Shown here one piece after another: positions 35,092 through 43,871 of a stretch of DNA of 64,000 nucleotides (positions within the stretch are counted from its first letter, which is position 1; every line of letters starts with the position of its first letter). Source of the stretch: Gemmiger sp. An87 (GTDB taxonomy: Bacteria; Bacillota; Clostridia; Oscillospirales; Ruminococcaceae); assembly GCF_002159185.1 (NCBI RefSeq), contig NZ_NFHD01000002.1, positions 62,001-126,000 of the forward strand. Reading direction: 5' to 3'. The notes below the pieces were generated by a model that made no database searches, was not told the origin of the DNA, and was given only the letters and a program-made list of their open reading frames with translations. The position numbers and the translations under genes are program-made.

Positions 35092-36372
35092 ATGGATCTT
35101 CGTTTCAATACCAAATGCGTCCAGGGCGGCTACACCCCCGGCAACGGCGAGCCCCGCCAGATTCCCATCATCCAGAGCACGACCTTTAAATACGACACCA
35201 GCGAGGATATGGGCAAGCTGTTTGACCTGGAGGCCTCCGGCTATTTCTACAGCCGCCTGCAGAATCCCACCTGCGATCATGTGGCGGCCAAGATCTGCGA
35301 GCTGGAGGGCGGCACCGCCGCCATGCTCACCGGCAGCGGCCAGGCAGCCAACTTCTATGCGGTGTTCAACATCGCGGGCTGCGGCGACCATGTGGTGAGC
35401 AGTGCCAGCATCTACGGCGGCAGCTACAACCTGTTTGCGGTGACCATGAAGCGGATGGGCGTGGAGTTCACCTTCGTGGACCCGGACTGCACCGAGGAGG
35501 AGCTGAACGCCGCCTTCCGGCCCAACACCAAGGCTGTGTTCGGCGAGACCATCGCCAACCCCGCGCTGACCGTGCTGGACATTGAGAAGTTCGCCAAGGC
35601 GGCCCACGCCCACGGCGTGCCCCTGATCGTGGACAACACCTTTGCCACTCCGGTGAACTGCCGGCCCTTCGAGTGGGGCGCGGACATCGTGACCCATTCC
35701 ACCACCAAGTACATGGACGGCCACGGCGCTGCCGTGGGCGGCTGCATCGTGGACAGCGGCAAGTTCGACTGGACCGCCTATCCCGAGAAGTTTGCCTGCC
35801 TGTGCACCCCGGACGAGAGCTACCACGGCGTGACCTACACCGAGCGCTTCGGCCTGGCCGGCGCCTACATCACCAAGGCCACCGCTCAGCTGATGCGTGA
35901 CCTGGGCAGCGTGCAGAGCCCCCAGAGTGCCTTCATTCTGAACCTGGGCCTGGAGAGCCTGCATGTGCGCATGAAGCGCCACTGCGAGAACGCGCTGGCC
36001 GTGGCCTCCTATCTGGAGAAGCACCCCAAGATCAGCTGGGTGAACTACTGCAGCCTGCCCGGCAACAAGTATTATGACCTGGCCCAGAAGTATCTGCCGA
36101 ACGGCAGCTGCGGCGTGGTGAGCTTCGGCATCAAGGGCGGCCGCGCCGCTGCCGAGGTGTTCATGAAGCACCTGAAGGTGGGCGCCATCGAGACCCATGT
36201 GGCCGATGCCCGCACCTGCATCCTGCATCCCGCCAGCAGCACCCACCGCCAGATGAACGACGCCGAGCTGGCCGCTGCCGGTGTGGGCGCCGATCTGGTG
36301 CGCATGTCCTGCGGTCTGGAGGACGCTCAGGACCTGATCGATGACATCGCCCAGGCTCTGGAACAGGTATAA
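35092..36372 (+). CDS. metY: O-acetylhomoserine sulfhydrylase (Cys/Met metabolism PLP enzyme)
   Basis: 426 residues, the usual MetY length. PLP enzyme of the gamma-family: SRLQNPTCD and GSGQAANFYA near 55-90, GETIANPALTVLDIE near 145, the active-site Lys in THSTTKYMDGHGAAVGG near 205, and a C-terminal LVRMSCGLEDAQDLI. It makes homocysteine directly from O-acetylhomoserine and sulfide. The neighbouring MetA has the acetyl-type residue, which fits. AGAGAGGA is 8 bases before the ATG. Confidence 0.93.
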   Translation: MDLRFNTKCVQGGYTPGNGEPRQIPIIQSTTFKYDTSEDMGKLFDLEASGYFYSRLQNPTCDHVAAKICELEGGTAAMLTGSGQAANFYAVFNIAGCGDHVVSSASIYGGSYNLFAVTMKRMGVEFTFVDPDCTEEELNAAFRPNTKAVFGETIANPALTVLDIEKFAKAAHAHGVPLIVDNTFATPVNCRPFEWGADIVTHSTTKYMDGHGAAVGGCIVDSGKFDWTAYPEKFACLCTPDESYHGVTYTERFGLAGAYITKATAQLMRDLGSVQSPQSAFILNLGLESLHVRMKRHCENALAVASYLEKHPKISWVNYCSLPGNKYYDLAQKYLPNGSCGVVSFGIKGGRAAAEVFMKHLKVGAIETHVADARTCILHPASSTHRQMNDAELAAAGVGADLVRMSCGLEDAQDLIDDIAQALEQV

Positions 36373-36373
36373 G

Positions 36374-38122
36374 ATGAAACAAATGCTGCAAAGAATGGCA
36401 GCGCACTGCGCCCCGCCGTCGCCCGGAACCCTCCGGGCGATGGTGCCGGGCGTTTTGTGCGGTTGGGGCTGCGCCGGTCTGTTGGCGCTGGGCCACCCCT
36501 GGCTGGCCGGAGCGCTGGCTCTGGCGGCGGCCGTGGTGGCCGGAGGCTGGTGGAAGCCCTCCTTCTGGGCTGAGAGCTGGCGGGGCCGGGGCTGGGTGCT
36601 GCCCTCCCTGTGCTTGGGCGTGATTCTGGCGGCGGTGATGCTGCTGGAGCCCATCGCGGACGCCTGGTACGCCGCCTGGTACTGGCCGGTGTACAAGGGC
36701 CTTGCCCTCGGCCTGGTGCTGGGGCTGCTGGCCGGTCCGCCGCTGGTTTGCGCGCTGCGCCGGATGGCAAAAAAGGCCAGAGCCGCCCGCAGTGAGGAAC
36801 GACCGCCCTTCCCGGGGCTGTGGTTCTTTCTGGCGGTTTTGCTGCCGCTGGCGGTGTACTGGGCACGGGTGTTCCCCTACGAGAGCAGCTTTGACCTGGA
36901 ATACCAGCTGGAGATGCTGCGGGGCGAGATCCCGCTGAACGATGTGCACACCCTGGCCCACACCCTGCTGCTGGGCGTGCTGGGCGGGCAGCCGGGGCTG
37001 CTGGTGGCGGTGCAGCTGCTGGCGCTGGCCGGGCTGCTCACCGCCTTTGCCGCCTGGTTTTACCGGCGGGGCATGGGGCTGTTTGCTCTGGCGGCCTGCC
37101 TGTGCGGCGGCAGCCTGGGCCCGGTGGTGGGGCAGGCGGCGGCAAGCCCCATCAAGGACATGCCCGCCGCCCTCTGCACCGGTGTGGTGCTCTATTACAT
37201 CATGCGGCTGCTGGCAGAAGACCTGCGCCTGACCTGGCCCCATCGAATTGCCTTTGGCGCGGCGCTGGCCTTCACCGGCCTTTTCCGCCACAACGGTTTG
37301 GTGCTGGTGCTGGCGGCGGGGCTGTGGCTGCTGGCCCGGGGCATTTACCGCCGTCGGAAGTGCCTGCTGGCCGCTGTGGCGGTGTGCGCCGTCTGCATCC
37401 TTCTGGTGGACGGTGTGGCCGCGCCTCTTTTAAACGTGCAGCACCCGGCCAACGGCTTTGCGGTGCAGGTGTACGCCACCGGCATCGTGGCGGTGGACCA
37501 GCGGGGCGGCGAGATCACCGACGAGCAGCGCCGCCGCATGGAAGAGCTGCTGCCCATGGATTATGTGGCCCAGTGCCTGGAAAACCCGGACACCACCCAC
37601 TTCACTCGCGCCCAGCGCCTGTGCTGGACCCGGGACCTGGGCAGCTATACCCCCAGCGAGCGGGAGCAGCAGTTTGTGCCCCTGCTGGAGAACAGCGCGG
37701 GCGTGAACGACGTGTTCAACAACCTGTTTATCCTGGCCGCGGGGCAGAACAAAGCAGAGCTGCTGCGGCTGTATCTGGAGCTGTTTTTGCAAAATCCCTG
37801 GCTGTGCACCACCGAGCTTCTGCGCAACAACACCAATGTGTGGCGGCTGGACCGGGGTCTCGGTCCCTTCAGCCATGTGTTTTATCTGGCGGCGGTGGCA
37901 CTGGCCTTTTCCTGCGGCAACGGGCGGGGCATGCTGCGCCGCTGGCCCGCGCTGCTGCCGCTGGCGTGCAACATTGCCTCGGTGATTGTTGCCGCCTCCA
38001 CCAATGAGATTCGTTATCTGCTGCCCACCTTTTTGCTGGCCGTGCCCTGTGCGCTGTTCTTTGCGCTGGAGGCCGGCGGGGCAGATCATCAAACCAAAGG
38101 AGTGAGCGAGCCATGCCGCTGA
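36374..38122 (+). CDS. DUF6020-like polytopic membrane protein
   Basis: 582 residues from ATG 36374 (1 base after the metY stop; no clear SD). About twelve membrane segments. The segment [33 protein letters not shown] near 180-210 has the acidic-loop plus 'ND.H' pattern of DUF6020 and related glycosyltransferase-like membrane proteins. It lies between metY and metA on the same strand and overlaps metA by 10 bases, so it is co-expressed with methionine synthesis. No known methionine function exists for the family. Confidence 0.7.
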   Translation: MKQMLQRMAAHCAPPSPGTLRAMVPGVLCGWGCAGLLALGHPWLAGALALAAAVVAGGWWKPSFWAESWRGRGWVLPSLCLGVILAAVMLLEPIADAWYAAWYWPVYKGLALGLVLGLLAGPPLVCALRRMAKKARAARSEERPPFPGLWFFLAVLLPLAVYWARVFPYESSFDLEYQLEMLRGEIPLNDVHTLAHTLLLGVLGGQPGLLVAVQLLALAGLLTAFAAWFYRRGMGLFALAACLCGGSLGPVVGQAAASPIKDMPAALCTGVVLYYIMRLLAEDLRLTWPHRIAFGAALAFTGLFRHNGLVLVLAAGLWLLARGIYRRRKCLLAAVAVCAVCILLVDGVAAPLLNVQHPANGFAVQVYATGIVAVDQRGGEITDEQRRRMEELLPMDYVAQCLENPDTTHFTRAQRLCWTRDLGSYTPSEREQQFVPLLENSAGVNDVFNNLFILAAGQNKAELLRLYLELFLQNPWLCTTELLRNNTNVWRLDRGLGPFSHVFYLAAVALAFSCGNGRGMLRRWPALLPLACNIASVIVAASTNEIRYLLPTFLLAVPCALFFALEAGGADHQTKGVSEPCR

Positions 38123-39045
38123 TCATCCCGCAGAACCTGCCCGCCTATACCGCGCTGGGGCAGGAAAACGTATTTGTGATGCACTGCCAGCGGGCCGAGA
38201 GCCAGCAGATCCGTCCGCTGCGGATTCTGGCGCTGAATCTGATGCCCACCAAAATCGCCACCGAGACCCAGCTGGCCCGGCTGCTGGCCAACAGCCCCAT
38301 TCAGGTGGAGCTGACCCTGCTGCACACCGCCAGCCACGCAGCCACCCATGTGGCGGGCGAGCATCTTTCCGCCTTTTACAAGACCTTCGACGAGGTGAAG
38401 GACCAGCGGTTCGACGGTATGATCATCACCGGCGCGCCGGTGGAGAAGCTGCCCTTTGAAGAGGTGGACTACTGGCCCGAGCTGTGCCGCATCATGGAAT
38501 TTTCCAAAACCAATGTGTACTCCACCCTGCATGTGTGCTGGGGCGCGCAGGCGGCGTTGTATTACCACTTCGGCATCCAGAAGGAGCTTTTGCCCCAGAA
38601 GATGTTCGGCGTGTTCCCCCATCGGGTGACCCGGCCCTCCAATCCGCTGGTGCGGGGCTTCGACGAGGTGTTCTACGCCCCTCATTCCCGGCACACCGGG
38701 GTGCGGCGGGACCAGATTGAGGCCTGCGGTGCGCTGCGGGTGCTGGCGGAGAGCGACGAGGCGGGTGTCTACCTGATGAGCACTGAGTCCGGCCGTCAGA
38801 TCTTTGTGACCGGCCATCCGGAGTACGAGAAGTACACCCTGGACGCGGAGTACCGCCGGGATGTGGACAAGGGCCTGCCCATCCAGCCGCCCAAAAACTA
38901 CTACCCGGACGACGACCCCACCAAGGAGCCGGTTTACCGCTGGCGTGCCCACGCGTTTCTGCTCTACACCAACTGGCTGAACTACTACGTCTATCAGGAT
39001 ACCCCCTACGACCTGACCCAGCTGGCCCGGGTGGAGGAGCATTGA
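38113..39045 (+). CDS. metA: Homoserine O-acetyltransferase (MetA type, Glu111)
   Basis: 310 residues. The nucleophile Cys142 is in [19 protein letters not shown], the catalytic His/Glu are in [13 protein letters not shown], and residue 111 is Glu ([11 protein letters not shown]). In this family Glu111 gives acetyl-CoA use and Gly111 succinyl-CoA use, so an acetyltransferase is predicted despite the common 'succinyltransferase' label. AAGGAG is 7 bases before the ATG. It makes the substrate of the MetY encoded upstream. Confidence 0.93.
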   Translation: MPLIIPQNLPAYTALGQENVFVMHCQRAESQQIRPLRILALNLMPTKIATETQLARLLANSPIQVELTLLHTASHAATHVAGEHLSAFYKTFDEVKDQRFDGMIITGAPVEKLPFEEVDYWPELCRIMEFSKTNVYSTLHVCWGAQAALYYHFGIQKELLPQKMFGVFPHRVTRPSNPLVRGFDEVFYAPHSRHTGVRRDQIEACGALRVLAESDEAGVYLMSTESGRQIFVTGHPEYEKYTLDAEYRRDVDKGLPIQPPKNYYPDDDPTKEPVYRWRAHAFLLYTNWLNYYVYQDTPYDLTQLARVEEH

Positions 39046-39069
39046 GACCTCGCCTTAAAAACAGCAAAA

Positions 39070-39104
39070 AACCGCCCGCCGGAATGCTTCCGGCGGGCGG
39101 TTTT
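39070..39104. terminator. Bidirectional intrinsic terminator
   Basis: aaccgcccgccggaa/ttccggcgggcggtt with A and T runs between convergent metA and the trigger-factor-like gene. Confidence 0.85.
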
Positions 39105-39132
39105 GTTGTTGTGTGAAACAATCAGAGGGAAA

Positions 39133-40293
39133 TCAGGCCACGGTGGCGTTCTCCATCACGAAGTTGTAGCCGTTGTCGATGCGCAGCTGATGCAGGGGAT
39201 AGGCGGTGCCGCCGTAGGTCTCCAGGGCGGTGTCGTAGTTGTCGCCGAACACGTCCTTCAGGTCCTGATCGGTGGGCTGCAGGCCCTCGGCGTCCGCGAT
39301 GGCCTCGTAGATCATCTGCAGCTTGATCTGATCGGTGTACTGGGTCTTGAAGTCCTCACGGAAGGCGTCCAGGCTCTCGTAGCCGTACATCATCAGCAGG
39401 TAGTCCACGGGCAGGCCGTTGGTGGCGGCGGTGTTGTTCAGGTTGGCCTCCTCCTGCTCCAGCAGGGTGTTCATGATGACCTCGGGAACTTCCTTCACCT
39501 CGGCGTTCTCCAGCAGATAGTTCTGCAGGTACTGGGCCTTGTTGTACTCGGTCAGAGTGCTCTTGATCTCCTCGTTGGCCTGGTCGGCGGTGGTCCAGCC
39601 GTACTGGCTCTGCAGGTTCTCAGCCACAAAGGCGTCGTTGAACTCGGGGTAGATGGGGTCGCCCTCGATGTAGTTGATGGTGGTCTTGAACACGGCTTCC
39701 TTGCCGGCCAGCACGATGGTGTTGCCGTCGGCGTCGGTGGAGTCGTTGTAGTCATCGGGGAAGGTGACCACAACGTCGAAGGTCTCGCCGGGCATGTGGC
39801 CGATGATCTGGGTCAGGAAATCATCCACGTAAGCGGTGGAACCGGCGGTCACGGTGGTGCCGGCGCCATTGGTGTTGCCGCCGGTGAACTCCACGCCGTC
39901 CACGCTGCCCACGTAGTCGATGTTCACCTGGTCGCCGTCCTCAACGGCACGGTCGGTGATCTCGGTGGCAGTGGCGTACTGCTCCACAAAGGCCTGACGC
40001 TGGCTCTCCAGGTCCTCCTCGGTGGGGGTGATCTCGTCGGTGGGGATGGTGATGTTCTTGTAGTCGGGCAGAGTCACGTAGTCGGTCAGGTTCACATCCA
40101 CCCACTTGCCGTCCTCGGTCAGGTTCTTGGAAAAGTCGATTTCCACCTGAGAAGCGGCGCTGGTGGAAGAAGAATCGGACGCAGCGGAAGTGCTGGTGCT
40201 GCCGGAAGAAGCGGTGCCGCCGCAGGCGACAAGACCGGCGGCCATGGAAATGGCCAGGGCCAGCGCGGCCAAACGGATCATTGCATGTTTCAA
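39133..40293 (-). CDS. Extracytoplasmic trigger-factor-like lipoprotein with FKBP-type PPIase domain
   Basis: 386 residues. A lipobox (MAAGLVACGG near residue 24) and Ser/Thr-rich tether place it outside the membrane. Residues about 60-120 resemble the trigger-factor approach to the PPIase (a TDEITPTEEDLESQRQAF helix), about 120-215 are FKBP-like (EDGDQVNIDYVGSVDGVEFTGG, GHMPGETFDVVVTFPDDY), and 215-360 are trigger-factor C-domain-like helices. It is probably a foldase for secreted proteins, analogous to PrsA. It starts at TTG 40293, 8 bases after AGGAGG; the ATG four codons later is too far. TATAAT at 40365-40370 (minus) may be its -10. Confidence 0.8.
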   Translation of the reverse strand: MKHAMIRLAALALAISMAAGLVACGGTASSGSTSTSAASDSSSTSAASQVEIDFSKNLTEDGKWVDVNLTDYVTLPDYKNITIPTDEITPTEEDLESQRQAFVEQYATATEITDRAVEDGDQVNIDYVGSVDGVEFTGGNTNGAGTTVTAGSTAYVDDFLTQIIGHMPGETFDVVVTFPDDYNDSTDADGNTIVLAGKEAVFKTTINYIEGDPIYPEFNDAFVAENLQSQYGWTTADQANEEIKSTLTEYNKAQYLQNYLLENAEVKEVPEVIMNTLLEQEEANLNNTAATNGLPVDYLLMMYGYESLDAFREDFKTQYTDQIKLQMIYEAIADAEGLQPTDQDLKDVFGDNYDTALETYGGTAYPLHQLRIDNGYNFVMENATVA

Positions 40294-40496
40294 AGGGATT
40301 TCCTCCTAATTCTGAAGGGGAGAAAGGCCTCCCCTTTGTTTGTGTTTTGCCACAGAATGATTCTATTATACACCACCCAAGGCCCCAGGGCCAGTGGTTG
40401 CGTCAAAATTTACACATCTGTATTATTATACGATTTGTAATATTGCGGAAAGAAAAAACAGAAAACACTTTTTTGCAGTAAATTGTTAAAATGCTC

Positions 40497-40525
40497 TTGA
40501 CAAACCGGCGGCCCTGTGGTTTAAT
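40497..40525 (+). promoter_or_regulatory. Promoter of the T-box/trpXYZ transcript
   Basis: TTGACA (40497-40502), 17-base spacer, TTTAAT (40520-40525). Between the trigger-factor-like gene and this promoter (40371-40496) only AT-rich sequence is seen. Confidence 0.75.
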
Positions 40526-40531
40526 GAGCCT

Positions 40532-40842
40532 AAACCGATGAGGCGGAGATAAAACTGCACAGCGCACTTCCAGAGAGTCCGGGTTGCTGGGAACCGGGCA
40601 GAGAGCGGGGCAGGGGGCCAAAAGGCCTGAAATGGACCGCCGAGGGCAGGGCGAACAAAGCAAAAAGCTTTCAGTAGCCTGAGCCGGGTACCTCCCGTTA
40701 CAGAGGCAGGGCGTGTTGGCGCCCGGTGAGGTGGCTTCCTTTTTTTTGGGGAAGCAAGCAAGGTGGCACCGCAAGTTTTGAAGAAATTCAGGACCTGTCC
40801 TTGCTCATGGCATCGCCATGGGCAAAGGCAGGTCCTTTTGTT
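40532..40842 (+). ncRNA. T-box leader, tryptophan specifier (UGG)
   Basis: Stem I closes with ggcgg (40542-40546) and ccgcc (40637-40641). The 3' side of the specifier loop reads gaaaTGGa, placing UGG (Trp) at 40633-40635. The T-box sequence AGGTGGCACCGCA is at 40761-40773; its UGGC bulge would pair with GCCA-3', fitting the G73 discriminator of tRNA-Trp. The terminator (ggacctg...caggtcc, 40790-40836, then TTTTGTTTTT) follows. Uncharged tRNA-Trp would stabilise the antiterminator and allow expression of the downstream transporter. Confidence 0.9.
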
Positions 40843-40889
40843 TTTGCCCGGCGAGTACACCAAACGATGCACCAAAGGAGGGCACACGC

Positions 40890-40946
40890 ATGAAATGCTA
40901 TGCCGAAGACAACCGGTTTTCCACACGATGGCGGGCAGGATGTTGA
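40890..40946 (+). CDS. Short leader ORF (18 codons) before trpX
   Basis: ATG with a very strong SD (AAAGGAGGG, 7 bases upstream) encodes MKCYAEDNRFSTRWRAGC then TGA. It contains one Trp codon and lies between the T-box terminator and trpX in a different frame. It may couple translation or be an additional tryptophan-sensing element. No terminator follows it, so it is a candidate only. Confidence 0.35.
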   Translation: MKCYAEDNRFSTRWRAGC

Positions 40947-40993
40947 AAAGAATACGCCAATCCACCCATGACCACACAACGAAAGGAAGACCG

Positions 40994-42034
40994 ATGATGA
41001 AACATATGAAAACCAGACTGACCGCCCTGTTTGCCGCCGCTGCCATGGCCCTGAGCCTTGCGGGCTGCGGCTCCGCCGCTTCCTCCACCGCCTCCGCTTC
41101 CGCCGCAGCCTCCGGCAGCGGCCAGCAGGCGGACTACACCGTGGGCATTCTGCAGTACACCAGCCATTCCAGCCTGGACGAGATTGCCGCGGCCATCCAG
41201 TCCGAGCTGGAGCAGCAGGCGCAGGCCGCCGGAGTCAGCATCAGCGTGGAGCTGAAGAACGGCCAGGGCGACGCGGCCACCATCAATGATATCTGCAAGA
41301 TGTTCGTGTCCGACGGGGTGGACCTGATCATTCCCATCGCCACCCCGGCCGCCACCGCTGCCGCCGCGGCGGTGCAGGGCACCGACATTCCTCTGGTCTA
41401 CAGCGCGGTCACCGATCCGGTGGAGGCCCAGCTGGCCCAGAGCATGGAGGCCCCCGGTGAGAACATGACCGGAACCTCCGATTACATCGACACCGCCAAG
41501 ATTCTGGACCTGGTGCTGGCCAACAACCCGGACACCAAGACCCTTGGCCTTATCTATAACCTGGGCGAGACCAACAGCGCCACCACCATCGAGGACCTGC
41601 GCCCGGTGCTGGAGGAGAAGGGCATCCAGGCGGTGGAGAGCACCGTCACCACTCCCGGCGAGGTACAGATGGCCGCCCAGAATCTGATCAGCCAGGGCGT
41701 GGACGCCATCTTCGTGCCCATCGACAACACGGTGGCCAGCGCCATGAGCGTGCTGGCGGATGAGGCCATCAAAGGCGGCGTGCCGGTTTACACCGCAGCG
41801 GACAGCATGGTGCGGGACGGCGGCCTTGCCACCACCGGCGTGAACTACACCAAGCTGGGCGAGCTGACTGCCCAGATGGCCGTGCAGGTGCTGCAGGGCG
41901 AAGACCCGGCCACCATGCCGGTGCAGGTGCTGAACGACGGCATCGTGACCGTGAACACCACCACCGCCGCCGCCCTGGGCATCGACCCCGATGTGTTCGA
42001 TCTGTCCGGCGAGGGCTACGTGAGCGTGGAATAA
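40994..42034 (+). CDS. trpX: ABC transporter substrate-binding lipoprotein, TrpX type
   Basis: 346 residues. A lipoprotein signal with LAGC near residue 24 precedes the ABC_sub_bind domain (YTVGILQYTSHSSLDE, LIIPIATPAATAAAAA, IPLVYSAVTDP, and later DAIFVPIDNTVASAM). The family is predicted to bind tryptophan when under a Trp T-box, as here. GAAAGGAAG precedes the start by 6 bases; a second ATG follows directly. It is the first of three genes. Confidence 0.88.
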   Translation: MMKHMKTRLTALFAAAAMALSLAGCGSAASSTASASAAASGSGQQADYTVGILQYTSHSSLDEIAAAIQSELEQQAQAAGVSISVELKNGQGDAATINDICKMFVSDGVDLIIPIATPAATAAAAAVQGTDIPLVYSAVTDPVEAQLAQSMEAPGENMTGTSDYIDTAKILDLVLANNPDTKTLGLIYNLGETNSATTIEDLRPVLEEKGIQAVESTVTTPGEVQMAAQNLISQGVDAIFVPIDNTVASAMSVLADEAIKGGVPVYTAADSMVRDGGLATTGVNYTKLGELTAQMAVQVLQGEDPATMPVQVLNDGIVTVNTTTAAALGIDPDVFDLSGEGYVSVE

Positions 42035-42102
42035 AACCGGAATGATCTGTGCCCGCCGCAGTCCGCGGCGGGCCATCCGTGTGTTGAAAAGGAGAAATCA
42101 TT

Positions 42103-43008
42103 ATGAGTATCATGCTGCTGCAGGGGGCGGTGGAACAGGGCTTTATCTATGCGCTGGTCGCCCTGGCGCTGTATCTGTCCTATCGGACGCTGGACATCGC
42201 GGACCTGACCACCGACGGTACCTTCGTGCTGGGCTGCGCGGTGAGCGCTTCGCTGGCCAGCCTGGGCCAGCCGGTGCTGGGCCTGGTGGGCGGCTTCGGC
42301 GCGGGCCTTCTGGCGGGCTTTGTCACCGCATTTCTGCATACCCGGCTCAAGATCCAGGCGATTCTGGCGGGCATCATCACCATGACCGGCCTGTACACCG
42401 TGAACCTGTGGGTCATGGGCGGCCGGGCGGATCTGCCTCTGTTGAAGGTGGATACCATCTTTACCTACACCCAGAGCCTTCTGGGCGAAAGCTACGGCAA
42501 GCTGATCACCGTGGCCCTCATCACCTGTGTGGTGGGTGTGCTGCTGGCGCTGTTTTTGAAGACCCAGCTGGGCCTTTCCATCCGTGCCACCGGCGACAAC
42601 CGGGACATGGTCTCCGCCTCCTCCATTGACCCCTCCTTTACCATCACCGTGGGTCTGTGCCTGGCCAACGGCCTCACCGCCCTGGCGGGCGGCGTGCTGG
42701 CCCAGTACCAGATGTCCAGCAACCTGAGCCTGGGCACCGGCGTGGTGGTTATCGGTCTGGCCAGTCTGATCATCGGCGAGGTGGTGGTGCGCCGGGGCGG
42801 CGTGGGCCGCTGCATCGCCGGGGCCATTGTGGGCTCGGTGATCTACCGGGTGCTGATGGTGTTCGCGCTGCGCGCAAGCGCCAATCCCGCCAACCTGAAG
42901 CTGATCAGCGCGGTGATCGTGGCGGTGGCCATCGGCTGGCCCGCCCTGGCGGACCGGCTGCGGCTGGAAAAGCGCAAAGCCGCCGCAAAACAGAAAGGGG
43001 GCCGTTGA
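42103..43008 (+). CDS. trpY: ABC transporter permease, TrpY type
   Basis: 301 residues, eight to nine membrane segments of the branched-chain-amino-acid-type permease family (LSYRTLDIADLTTDGTFVLG near 25-45; VVIGLASLIIGEVVVRRGG near 215). The TrpY and TrpZ order and spacing are those of trpXYZ operons. AAAGGAG is 9 bases before the ATG. Confidence 0.88.
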   Translation: MSIMLLQGAVEQGFIYALVALALYLSYRTLDIADLTTDGTFVLGCAVSASLASLGQPVLGLVGGFGAGLLAGFVTAFLHTRLKIQAILAGIITMTGLYTVNLWVMGGRADLPLLKVDTIFTYTQSLLGESYGKLITVALITCVVGVLLALFLKTQLGLSIRATGDNRDMVSASSIDPSFTITVGLCLANGLTALAGGVLAQYQMSSNLSLGTGVVVIGLASLIIGEVVVRRGGVGRCIAGAIVGSVIYRVLMVFALRASANPANLKLISAVIVAVAIGWPALADRLRLEKRKAAAKQKGGR

Positions 43009-43009
43009 G

Positions 43010-43813
43010 ATGCTGTATCTGGAAAATCTGAGCAAGACCTTCGCGCCCGGCACCGTGAACGAAAAGCATGCGCTGAACGGGCTGAGCCTGCATCTGGAGC
43101 CGGGGGACTTTGCCGCCATTGTGGGGTCCAACGGTGCGGGCAAGAGCACCCTGTTCAGCGCCATTGCGGGCAGCTTCTTCACCGACAGCGGCCGCATTGT
43201 GCTGGACGGCAAGGACATCACCTTCGAAAAGGAGCACCGGCGCAGCCGCCAGATCGGCCGCCTGTTCCAGGACCCGCTGCGGGGCACCGCGCCCCGCATG
43301 ACCATTGAGGAGAATCTGGCTCTGGCCTATCTGCGGGCCAGCGGCAAGGGGGCCAGCTTCGGCCGCATCGGCAAGGCCGAGCGGGCCCTGTTCCGGGAAA
43401 AGCTGGCCGGTCTGGGCCTGGGGCTCGAGGACCGGATGAGCCAGCCGGTGGGCTTACTCAGCGGCGGCCAGCGCCAGGCGCTGACCCTGCTCATGGCAAC
43501 GCTGGTCACCCCGAAGCTTCTTTTGCTGGACGAGCACACCGCCGCGCTGGACCCGGCCACCGCCGACAAGGTGCTGGAGCTGACCCGGCGCATCGTGGCA
43601 GAAAACAAGATCACCTGCCTGATGATCACTCACAATATGCAAAGCGCCCTGGAGCTGGGCAACCGCACCCTGATGATGGATTCCGGCCGCATCGTGCTGG
43701 ACCTGAAGGGGGAGCAGCGGGCCGGGCTGTCGGTGGAGGACCTGCTGCGTCTGTTCCGGGAGAACGCGGGCAAGCAGCTGGACGACGACCGCATCCTGCT
43801 TTCCGGCGAATAA
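43010..43813 (+). CDS. trpZ: ABC transporter ATP-binding protein, TrpZ type
   Basis: 267 residues. Walker A GSNGAGKST near 40, the Q-loop in GRLFQDPLRG, the signature LLSGGQRQAL near 147, and Walker B LLLDEHTAALDP near 168 with the Glu present. The start is 1 base after the trpY stop. It energises the predicted tryptophan importer. Confidence 0.9.
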   Translation: MLYLENLSKTFAPGTVNEKHALNGLSLHLEPGDFAAIVGSNGAGKSTLFSAIAGSFFTDSGRIVLDGKDITFEKEHRRSRQIGRLFQDPLRGTAPRMTIEENLALAYLRASGKGASFGRIGKAERALFREKLAGLGLGLEDRMSQPVGLLSGGQRQALTLLMATLVTPKLLLLDEHTAALDPATADKVLELTRRIVAENKITCLMITHNMQSALELGNRTLMMDSGRIVLDLKGEQRAGLSVEDLLRLFRENAGKQLDDDRILLSGE

Positions 43814-43822
43814 GCATAACAG

Positions 43823-43860
43823 AAAATCCCCCTGGAACCAAAAGTTCCAGGGGGATTTTT
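43823..43860. terminator. Bidirectional intrinsic terminator
   Basis: aaaatccccctggaac/gttccagggggatttt with a TTTTT tail between convergent trpZ and apbE. Confidence 0.85.
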
Positions 43861-43871
43861 GTTGGAAACGA

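Noticed and set aside
40843-40993. A second T-box or terminator between the T-box and trpX
   Set aside because: No second T-box core or hairpin with T-run is visible, only the short ORF and SD sites.
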